A stretch of 64,000 nt of DNA, from assembly GCA_041397765.1 (NCBI GenBank), contig JAWKWA010000003.1, positions 1-64,000 of the forward strand, in the 5' to 3' direction. The position numbers and the translations under genes were made by a program. This DNA comes from JAWKWA01 sp041397765 (GTDB lineage Bacteria > Pseudomonadota > Alphaproteobacteria > Rhizobiales > Hyphomicrobiaceae). The stretch's first letter is position 1. Every line of letters starts with the position of its first letter. The notes beneath the pieces were generated by a model, which did no database searches, was not told the origin of the DNA, and worked only from the letters and a program-made list of their open reading frames with translations. Positions 28,076-36,639 of the stretch are shown piece by piece.

Positions 28076-30442
28076 ATGAGCCCCGATCCCAAAGACGAGC
28101 CCGGGCCCGGTGGTACGGGTCGGGCGGGTGGTCAGCCATCCCCGACGGCAGCGGCGGCCAGGCCCGAACCTGCCCCCGACCTCGACCCGGAAATCCCTGA
28201 CGAGGGCACGGCGCCGCCTAACGCCCATGATGGCGAGAGCGCCGACACCGGCGGGGCGGACGCTGCCGAGACGGGCACTGGCGAGACGAACCTGGGCGAG
28301 ACGGGCACTGGCGAGACGGCCTCGGGCCACGCCGCGACGGCGCCGCGAAAGCCCGGCCACGAGGTCATCGCCGACTGCCTGAAGACGCTGCCGAACAGCC
28401 CCGGCGTCTACCGCATGTATGGCGCCGACGGCACTTGCCTCTATGTCGGCAAGGCCCGCAGCCTGAAGAAGCGCGTGACCAGCTACACGCGCATCGCCGG
28501 CCACTCCAACCGCATCGCCCGGATGATCCAGGCGACCGCGACCATGGAGTTCGTCACCACGCGCACCGAATCGGAGGCCCTGCTTCTCGAGGCCAATCTC
28601 ATCACGCGCCTGAAGCCGCGCTTCAACGTGCTGCTGCGCGACGACAAGTCGTTCCCCTATATCCTGGTCTCGCGCGACCATCGGGCGCCGCAGATTCTCA
28701 AGCATCGCGGCGCCCGCAACCGCCGTGGCGACTATTTCGGCCCCTTCGCCTCGGCCGGCGCCGTCACCCGCACCATCAACACGCTGCAGCGTGCCTTCCT
28801 GCTCCGCACCTGCTCGGACGCCGTGTTCGAGAGCCGGACGCGGCCCTGCCTGCTCCACCAGATCAAGCGCTGCGCGGCGCCCTGCACCGGCGAGATCGAC
28901 CCGGCCGACTATGACGCCCTCGTCGATGAGGCCGTGCGCTTCCTGAAGGGCGAGGGCCAGCATGTCCGCGAGCAGCTCCGCGCCCTCATGATGGCGGCCT
29001 CCGACCGGCTCGAGTTCGAGCAGGCCGCCCGCTACCGCAACCGCCTTGCCGCCATCAGCCACGTCCAGGCCCATCAGGGCATCAATCCCGAAGGCGTCGA
29101 GGAGGCCGACGTGTTCGCCGCCTATCAGGAGGGCGGTCAGACCTGCATCGAGGTGTTCTTCTTCCGCACCGGCCAGAACTGGGGCAACCGCGCCTATTTC
29201 CCCCGCGCGGACCGGGCGCTCGGCGCCGCCGAGGTGCTCGATGCGCTGATCGCGCAGTTCTACGACGACAAGCCGGTGCCGCGGCTGATCCTCGTCTCGC
29301 ACGAATTGCCCGACATGGCGCTGCTCGCCGAGGCGCTTTCGACCAAGGCCGAGCGTCGCGTCGAGATCGCGCTGCCCCAGCGTGGCGCCAAGCGGGACCT
29401 CGTCGACCACGCCCTCGCCAATGCGCGCGAGGCGCTCGGCCGGCGCATGGCCGAGAGCTCGTCGCAGCGCACGCTCATCGCCGCCGTCGCCCGCACGTTC
29501 GGGCTCGAGCGGCCGCCGCGCCGCATCGAGGTCTACGACAACAGCCATATCCAGGGCGCGAGCGCGGTCGGCGCCATGATCGTCGCGGGTCCCGAGGGCT
29601 TCGCCAAGGGCCAGTACCGCAAGTTCAACATCCGCTCGAGCGACATCACGCCGGGCGACGACTTCGCCATGATGCGCGAGGTGCTGACCCGCCGCTTCGC
29701 GCGCCTCCTCAAGGAGCACGGCGAGGGCGCCCCGGCCCAGAGCGATACGCCCCCCGCACTTGAGACGCACGCCGAACCATCGCCGTCCGAGCGGCCGCCC
29801 TCGCCGCGCTCCTCGACCGGACCGGCACCGCTCCCCGCGCCACCGAGCGATGGCCGGCCGGTGGCTAGCGGAGCGGGCGAAGGCGCCGAGGTCGGCGGCA
29901 CCGCCACCGAGGACCCCGCCACCGAGGACCCCGCCACCGAGGACCCCGTCGGCGACGACCGGGCCGAGGATGTCGCCGGCCTTCCCGCCTGGCCGGACCT
30001 CGTGCTGATCGATGGCGGCAAGGGGCAGCTCGCCGCCGCCCGTGCGGTGCTCGCCGATCTCGGTCTGTCCGGCCTTGCCATGGTCGGCATCGCCAAGGGG
30101 CCGGACCGGGATGCCGGCCGCGAGCACTTCCACATGGCCGGGCGGGACGTCTTCATGCTCGAGCCGCGCGACCCGGTGCTCTATTTCGTCCAGCGGCTGC
30201 GCGACGAGGCGCACCGCTTCGCCATCGGCTCCCACCGCCAGAAGCGCAAGAAAGCGCTCGGCGTCAATCCGCTCGACGAGATCGCCGGCATCGGACCGAC
30301 CCGCAAGCGCGCGCTGCTTGCCCATTTCGGCTCGGCGAAGGCCGTGTCGCGGGCAGGTGTCACCGATCTGACGGCGGTCGAGGGCATCAGCGAGGCCATG
30401 GCCCGCGCCATCTACGACCACTTCCACGAGGGCGAGGGGTGA
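28076..30442 (+). CDS. uvrC: Excinuclease ABC subunit C
   Basis: The nuclease of nucleotide excision repair, here 788 residues against about 610 in E. coli. Residues 1-95 are a Pro/Ala/Gly/Thr-rich extension with a repeated GETGTGETxSG-like unit. The GIY-YIG domain starts near 105 (PGVYRMYG, LYVGKARSLKKRV). The UVR motif is near 300 (DRLEFEQAARYRNRLAAI), and the RNase H-like domain follows (EVYDNSHIQGASAVGAMIV). It is interrupted by a low-complexity insert of about 80 residues (from QSDTPPALETHAE to GDDRAEDV) containing three TEDPA repeats. The domain then resumes at LVLIDGGKGQL, and C-terminal HhH motifs end the protein. No clear ribosome-binding site precedes ATG 28076. Confidence 0.95.
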   Translation: MSPDPKDEPGPGGTGRAGGQPSPTAAAARPEPAPDLDPEIPDEGTAPPNAHDGESADTGGADAAETGTGETNLGETGTGETASGHAATAPRKPGHEVIADCLKTLPNSPGVYRMYGADGTCLYVGKARSLKKRVTSYTRIAGHSNRIARMIQATATMEFVTTRTESEALLLEANLITRLKPRFNVLLRDDKSFPYILVSRDHRAPQILKHRGARNRRGDYFGPFASAGAVTRTINTLQRAFLLRTCSDAVFESRTRPCLLHQIKRCAAPCTGEIDPADYDALVDEAVRFLKGEGQHVREQLRALMMAASDRLEFEQAARYRNRLAAISHVQAHQGINPEGVEEADVFAAYQEGGQTCIEVFFFRTGQNWGNRAYFPRADRALGAAEVLDALIAQFYDDKPVPRLILVSHELPDMALLAEALSTKAERRVEIALPQRGAKRDLVDHALANAREALGRRMAESSSQRTLIAAVARTFGLERPPRRIEVYDNSHIQGASAVGAMIVAGPEGFAKGQYRKFNIRSSDITPGDDFAMMREVLTRRFARLLKEHGEGAPAQSDTPPALETHAEPSPSERPPSPRSSTGPAPLPAPPSDGRPVASGAGEGAEVGGTATEDPATEDPATEDPVGDDRAEDVAGLPAWPDLVLIDGGKGQLAAARAVLADLGLSGLAMVGIAKGPDRDAGREHFHMAGRDVFMLEPRDPVLYFVQRLRDEAHRFAIGSHRQKRKKALGVNPLDEIAGIGPTRKRALLAHFGSAKAVSRAGVTDLTAVEGISEAMARAIYDHFHEGEG

Positions 30443-30506
30443 GGAGAGCGGCGGGCGGGTCGCCGGCCGCCGCGTGCCATGCCGGAGGGGCTTTGGGTGC
30501 GCCCGA

Positions 30507-31094
30507 TCAGCCCTGCAGCCTGCGCCCGAGGAAGCTGAGCTGACGGCCGTTCACCGTGCGCGTCGCCACCTCCTTCAGCTTGCAGCGGCGGTAGAAGCGC
30601 AGATTGTCGGCGTCGGCCGCCGTCACCACATGGAAGCCCGGCCGACCGAGCCGGCGGCAGTGCTCGGCAAAGGCGGTGATCAGCCGCCGGCCGATGCCCT
30701 GGCGCTGGTACGAGCGGGCGATGTTGACGTGCAGATGTGCGGGATAGGTCGCCGCGACGTCGGCGAACACGCGGAAATAGGGGATGTCGAGGAAACGCGG
30801 CAACTCGGCCGCGTTCTCGGTGCAGCCGGCCAGATAGCCGACCGGCGTGCCCTCGGGCGAGAGCGCGACGAAGCAGTCATCGCTATAGCGGTAGACATAG
30901 CGGTCGAGCCAGCGATGCCGGAAGGCTTCCCGCTCGGCGCTCGACTGGAAGCTGCGCGCCCCCGCCGATTCGAAGAAGATCGCATCGATCTCCGGATCGA
31001 TCCATCCGCTCCGCGACGCCTGTGCCAATGGCCGCACCTCGATCGCCGCGGCAGATGCATCGGTCGGGCTGGCCATCCGCTGGGGCTGGTTCAT
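30507..31094 (-). CDS. GNAT-family N-acetyltransferase
   Basis: A 195-residue protein with the GNAT acetyl-CoA loop (NIARSYQRQGIGRRLITAF) near residues 127-145 and a downstream segment TAADADNLRFYRRCKLKEV. The N-terminus (to about 40) is variable. The substrate is unknown. It is convergent with uvrC (64 bp gap) and lies 183 bp downstream of epmA on the same strand. Confidence 0.85.
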   Translation of the reverse strand: MNQPQRMASPTDASAAAIEVRPLAQASRSGWIDPEIDAIFFESAGARSFQSSAEREAFRHRWLDRYVYRYSDDCFVALSPEGTPVGYLAGCTENAAELPRFLDIPYFRVFADVAATYPAHLHVNIARSYQRQGIGRRLITAFAEHCRRLGRPGFHVVTAADADNLRFYRRCKLKEVATRTVNGRQLSFLGRRLQG

Positions 31095-31277
31095 CGCTCA
31101 AGATCCGGCTGGCTCGGGTGGGGCGTCACAAGGGAAGGCTCGCTGATTGCCATCAGCTTGGCAAGACACGAAAAAATCGAACAGGACGAGGGATTTCCGG
31201 ACCACCGGACGGATGAAATCGCGGCTCGTGGCCGCCCGCCTGTCGACACCCCGGGCCGAAGACGTGCGCCATGCAAC

Positions 31278-32336
31278 TCATTGTCGGTCCGGCCTTGGCA
31301 GCGGATCCCAGATGACGTCCTCGATGTGGCGTGCGCCGGTCGCCAGCATGACGAGCCGGTCGAGGCCGAGCGCGATGCCGCTCGCCGCCGGCATCAGCGT
31401 CAGCGCGTCGAGGAAATCCTCGTCGATCGGATAGCGCTCGCCATAGATGCGCGCCTTCTCGGCCATGTCGGCCTCGAAGCGCCGCCTTTGCTCGGCCGGG
31501 TCGGTCAGCTCGCCGAAGGCATTGGCGAGCTCGACGCCGCACAGATAGAGCTCGAACCGCTCGGCGAGCCGCGGATCGGACGGCCGGGCCCGCGCCAGCG
31601 CCGCCTCCGATACCGGATAGTCGATCAGCACCGTTGCCCGGCCCTCGCCGAGGCGCGGCTCGACGAGCGCCGTCAGCACGCGGCTGAACACATCCGACCA
31701 GTTGTCGTCCTCGCCCGTCCTGATCCCCTTCTCTCCGGCTGCGGCCTTGAAGCGCGCGAGCGCATCCGGGCGATCCGGCAACAGCTCCTCGAGCGCGATC
31801 CCGGCATGGCGCTGGAAGGCATCGAGGACGCTCAGACGCTTGGGCGCGGCGAGCGGATCGGCGAGGCGGCCGCGGTACGAGACCGAAGCGATCCCGGTGC
31901 AACGCGCGGCGATGGCGAGAACGCGCGCGCAGTCCTCGATCAGCCGCTCGACCGGCTCGCCCGCCCGGTACCATTCGATGAGCGTGAACTCGGGATGATG
32001 CAGCGGCCCGCGCTCGCGGTCGCGGAACACGCGGGCGAACTCGACGAGGCGCGGCTCACCGGCCGCGAGCAGCTTCTTCAGGGCGAATTCCGGACTCGTC
32101 CTCAGGAACAGCGACTGCCGGCCCCCGTCGGGCAGCCGGAGCGGCGCGCCAATCCCGTGCAGATGCGTCTCGTTGCCCGGCGACACCTGCAGCGCCGAAG
32201 TCTCCACCTCGACGAAGCCCTCGCCGGCGAAATAGTCGCGAAGCGCCGCGATGATGCGCGAGCGGGCGAGCAGCCGGGCGCGCCGGTCCTCGTGCCGGTC
32301 GGGCATCCAGTGGGGCGAGGCGCTGCGGTCACTCAT
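31278..32336 (-). CDS. epmA: EF-P lysine ligase EpmA (PoxA/GenX)
   Basis: A 352-residue class II lysyl-tRNA synthetase-like enzyme that attaches (R)-beta-lysine or lysine to EF-P. Class II motifs are seen as FVEVETSALQVSPGNETHLHG, FLRTSPEFALKKLLAAG, VFRDRERGPLHHPEFTLIEW and GIALGLDRLVMLATG. The anticodon-binding domain is missing, as expected for EpmA. The ATG at 32336 is divergent from efp across 267 bp, which fits the enzyme/substrate relation. EpmB, which makes beta-lysine, is not in the window. Confidence 0.93.
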   Translation of the reverse strand: MSDRSASPHWMPDRHEDRRARLLARSRIIAALRDYFAGEGFVEVETSALQVSPGNETHLHGIGAPLRLPDGGRQSLFLRTSPEFALKKLLAAGEPRLVEFARVFRDRERGPLHHPEFTLIEWYRAGEPVERLIEDCARVLAIAARCTGIASVSYRGRLADPLAAPKRLSVLDAFQRHAGIALEELLPDRPDALARFKAAAGEKGIRTGEDDNWSDVFSRVLTALVEPRLGEGRATVLIDYPVSEAALARARPSDPRLAERFELYLCGVELANAFGELTDPAEQRRRFEADMAEKARIYGERYPIDEDFLDALTLMPAASGIALGLDRLVMLATGARHIEDVIWDPLPRPDRQ

Positions 32337-32589
32337 CGGTCGGTCGTTGCCTGGTCGCCGGCGGGGTCGGGCCGGAGCCGGCTGACCGTTACAGCAGGTT
32401 GATCGTCCGGCCGGCACGGCGGCGCATCCTCGTCAAAATAGAGGATTGGCGGTGTTCGTCGAGATCGCTATTGTCCGCGCCGAATCGGGACCGGCGCTCC
32501 GGGCGGCCGGCCCCTGAGCGTGCGCTGTCGGCCCCGTCGACGGGCCGCCGCCGAGCAAGCGACAGATCCGGTCACTCATCACTCTCCCG

Positions 32590-32595
32590 AAGGAG
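32590..32595 (+). promoter_or_regulatory. Ribosome-binding site fixing a TTG start for efp
   Basis: AAGGAG lies eight bases before TTG 32604. The frame is open upstream to a GTG at 32520, but that start has no such site and would add residues foreign to EF-P. Confidence 0.78.
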
Positions 32596-32603
32596 CCACT
32601 TCC

Positions 32604-33173
32604 TTGGCCAAGGTTGCCGCCAGCCAGCTTCGCAAGGGCAATGTCGTCGATCTCGACGGCCAGCTCTGCGTCGTCCTCCATGCCGAGAGCATCCATCCCG
32701 GCAAGGGCACGCCCGTCACCCAGCTCGACATGCGGCGCATCCGCGACGGCGTGAAGATCGCCGAGCGCTACAAGACCACCGACATGGTCGAGCGCGCCTA
32801 TATCGAGGATCGCGATTTCCAGTACCTCTATCAGGACGGTGACGATTTCGTTTTCATGAACAACGAGACCTACGACCAGGTGACGGTTCCCGCCGACATC
32901 GTCGGCGACCAGTCGGTCTATCTCGCCGAGAACATGGTGGTGAAGCTCTCGCTGCACGAGGGCGTGCCGGTGGCGATCGAGCTGCCCGCCCGTGTCACGC
33001 TGGAGATCACCGAGACCGAGCCGACCGTGAAGGGCCAGACCGCCTCCTCCTCCTACAAGCCGGCGATCCTGTCGAACGGCCAGCGCACCATGGTGCCGCC
33101 GCACATCACGACGGGAACCCGCGTCGTCATCATGACGGTCGATGGCTCCTATGTGGAGCGCGCCAAGGACTGA
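32604..33173 (+). CDS. efp: Elongation factor P
   Basis: A 189-residue translation factor that relieves stalling at polyproline. The three-barrel architecture is recognisable (KVAASQLRKGNVVDLDG at the N-terminus, DGDDFVFMNNETYDQV in the middle, TGTRVVIMTVDGSYVERAKD at the end). The tip loop reads HPGKGTP and places Lys at position 34, the residue modified by EpmA, whose gene is divergent next door. Start TTG 32604 (AAGGAG eight bases upstream) gives the standard N-terminus. A possible terminator follows. Confidence 0.97.
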   Translation: MAKVAASQLRKGNVVDLDGQLCVVLHAESIHPGKGTPVTQLDMRRIRDGVKIAERYKTTDMVERAYIEDRDFQYLYQDGDDFVFMNNETYDQVTVPADIVGDQSVYLAENMVVKLSLHEGVPVAIELPARVTLEITETEPTVKGQTASSSYKPAILSNGQRTMVPPHITTGTRVVIMTVDGSYVERAKD

Positions 33174-33207
33174 GCGCCGGATGCGGCACTCTGGCGGATC
33201 TGATCCC

Positions 33208-33248
33208 GGGCCGGTCGCGTCAGTCAGATGTGGCCGGCCCGATGTTTT
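33208..33248 (+). terminator. Possible terminator after efp
   Basis: A 7-bp GC inverted repeat (33208-33214 with 33234-33240, long loop) is followed by TTTT at 33245-33248. The long loop makes it weaker than the others in this window. Confidence 0.45.
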
Positions 33249-33317
33249 GGGGTGGGCAGTCCTGCACTGGAGCGCATCGGCGTGGCTTCCCGTCGGCCGG
33301 CACTTGTGGTTTATTGG

Positions 33318-33510
33318 CGGATGCTGACGTGGTTCCGCACGAATCGGCGGATCAAACGGGAAGCCGGTAGGGCCAGGGTGACCTGCGAGCCTGATCCGGC
33401 GCTGCCCCCGCAACTGTGAGCGGCAAGTCGCGTTGCACGAGGCCACTGGGCGGCGACGCCCGGGAAGGCGCAACGACGGCGACGACCCGCGAGCCAGGAG
33501 ACCTGCCACG
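33318..33510 (+). promoter_or_regulatory. Cobalamin (B12) riboswitch
   Basis: The conserved core elements of the AdoCbl aptamer appear in order: GGGAAGCCGGT (33358-33368), GCTGCCCCCGCAACTGTGA (33401-33419), GCCACTGGG with CGGGAAGGC (33441-33469), and GAGCCAGGAGACCTGCC (33491-33507). A short hairpin (ccgg-acgcat-ccgg) follows before the ribosome-binding site of the CbiM-like gene at 33568, consistent with control by ligand. Boundaries are approximate. Confidence 0.93.
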
Positions 33511-33567
33511 CCGGCCTGCCGGACGCATCCGGTGGTGCTTCAACCCGCATCAGCTCGGAGGGAGACG

Positions 33568-34248
33568 ATGCATATCGAGCCCGGTCTCGTGACCGCCCCC
33601 AAGATCATTCTCAGCTACGCGACGGCCCTGGCCGCCGGTGGCTACACGTTGAAGGTCGCCTGCGACACCGTCCGCGAGAAGGGCATCCTCTCGCTGGCGG
33701 CGCGCTCGGGTATCGCCGCGGCCATGGTCTTCTCGTTCTTCGAGCTGATGCCGCACTATCCGGTCGGCGTGTCGGAGGTGCATTTCATCCTCGGCTCGAC
33801 GCTGTTCCTCATGTTCGGCGCCGCGCCGGCGGCCATCGGCCTCGCGCTCGGCCTGCTCATCCAGGGGCTCTTCTTCGCGCCCTTCGACCTGCCGCAATAC
33901 GGCATGAACGTCACCACGCTGCTGGTGCCGCTGTTCGCGCTGAGCGCACTCGCCAACCGCATCATCCCGCGCGACACCGCCTATGTGGACCTCAGCTATG
34001 CCCAGGTCCTGCCGCTCTCGATCGCCTATCAGGGCGGCGTCGTCGCCTGGGTCGGCTTCTGGGCGCTCTATGGTGCCGGGTTCGGTGCGCAGAACCTCGC
34101 CTCGATCGCGACCTTCGGCGGGGCCTATATGCTGGTCGTGCTCGTCGAGCCGCTGGCCGATCTCGCCGTGCTCGCTTTCGCCAAGACGGTGAGGGGGCTT
34201 TCGGAGTCCGGCCTCGTCACGTCGCGCCTCTTCAAGGCGGCGGCTTGA
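33568..34248 (+). CDS. CbiM-like cobalt/ECF transporter membrane component
   Basis: A 226-residue multi-pass membrane protein beginning MHIEPG. In CbiM and NikM the extreme N-terminal Met-His motif coordinates the metal, and the family has about seven helices, as seen here. It is directly controlled by the B12 riboswitch upstream, supporting a role in cobalt uptake for cobalamin synthesis. The usual partners CbiN, CbiQ and CbiO are not in the window; a terminator follows and then the formate dehydrogenase genes. GGAGGGAGAC provides a ribosome-binding site. Cobalt specificity is inferred from the riboswitch. Confidence 0.82.
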   Translation: MHIEPGLVTAPKIILSYATALAAGGYTLKVACDTVREKGILSLAARSGIAAAMVFSFFELMPHYPVGVSEVHFILGSTLFLMFGAAPAAIGLALGLLIQGLFFAPFDLPQYGMNVTTLLVPLFALSALANRIIPRDTAYVDLSYAQVLPLSIAYQGGVVAWVGFWALYGAGFGAQNLASIATFGGAYMLVVLVEPLADLAVLAFAKTVRGLSESGLVTSRLFKAAA

Positions 34249-34288
34249 GCCTCAGGCTCTGCGCCCGCCAGCCGGGCCTTGCGTCGGA

Positions 34289-34318
34289 ACGGCCCCCTTG
34301 CGGGGCCGTTTCTCGTTT
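34289..34318 (+). terminator. Terminator after the CbiM-like gene
   Basis: A perfect 8-bp stem (34289-34296 with 34302-34309, 5-nt loop) runs into a T-rich stretch (TTTCTCGTTTT). It isolates the riboswitch-controlled gene from the fds operon. Confidence 0.8.
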
Positions 34319-34513
34319 TGGCGAGCGGGCTGGAACCGGATTTGGTGGCCCATGCCGTCAGGGTTGCGGACTTCATCGGTCTCGCCGATCAAGTGCGGCA
34401 ATTTGATAGGCTTCGTCGATGAAGCAATCGGGGCTTTCGATTTGATCTCCCCGTCCGTCGGCGTATGCTCTTTCGGCTCCAATCCTGACCATCGAACCGG
34501 AGGCAAGCGGCGG

Positions 34514-34986
34514 ATGCCCGTCGAAACTGCTGACGTCACCGAGATCTGCGCCGCTCACGGCAATCGGCCGGACGCGCTTCTGGAAATCCTTCACGACATC
34601 CAGCATCGCGACGGCCATATCGCCGAGGCTCATCTGCCGGCGATCGCCCGCGCGCTCAACCTGTCGCGCGCCGAGGTGCACGGCGTCGTCACCTTCTATC
34701 ACGACTTCCGGCGCGAGCCGGCGGGTCGCCATGTCGTGAAGTTGTGCCGCGCCGAGGCCTGCCAGTCGGTCGCCGGCGGTGAGACCTGCGCGCATGCCGA
34801 AAAGAGCCTCGGCGTCCGCCTCGGCGGGACGACGGGCGACGGCCGGGTGACGCTGGAGGCGGTCTACTGCCTCGGCAATTGCGCGCTCGGCCCCGCGGCC
34901 ATGATCGACGGCCGGTTGCATGGCCGCGTCGACGCCGCCCGTTTCGACGAGTTGATCGCCGGTCTCGACAGGAAGGCAGCCGAGTG

Positions 34987-34987
<1 letters not shown>
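34514..34987 (+). CDS. fdsG: NAD-dependent formate dehydrogenase gamma subunit
   Basis: A 157-residue NuoE-like protein. The thioredoxin-like [2Fe-2S] site uses Cys in CRAEACQ and CLGNCALGP, with an upstream helical part (ALNLSRAEVHGVVTFYHDF). It is the first gene of the soluble, Mo-dependent formate dehydrogenase operon that oxidises formate to CO2 with NAD+. The ATG at 34514 (MPVETADVTEIC) fits family length. Its stop overlaps the fdsB ATG by one base (TGATG). Confidence 0.94.
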
Positions 34988-36543
<1,556 letters not shown>

Positions 36544-36639
36544 TGCGGCGGGCAGGAACCGACGAACGACGGCACACAGACGAACGACGACAAGAGAGCG
36601 CCTCGAGCGCCACGACTTCCAGGAGCGAGGACTAGCCCC

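Noticed and set aside
25730..30427. A very long minus-strand open frame (about 1,560 codons) opposite petABC and uvrC
   Set aside because: It has no recognisable domain, no start signals, and lies exactly opposite well-identified genes. High GC and codon bias make the antisense frame lack stops.
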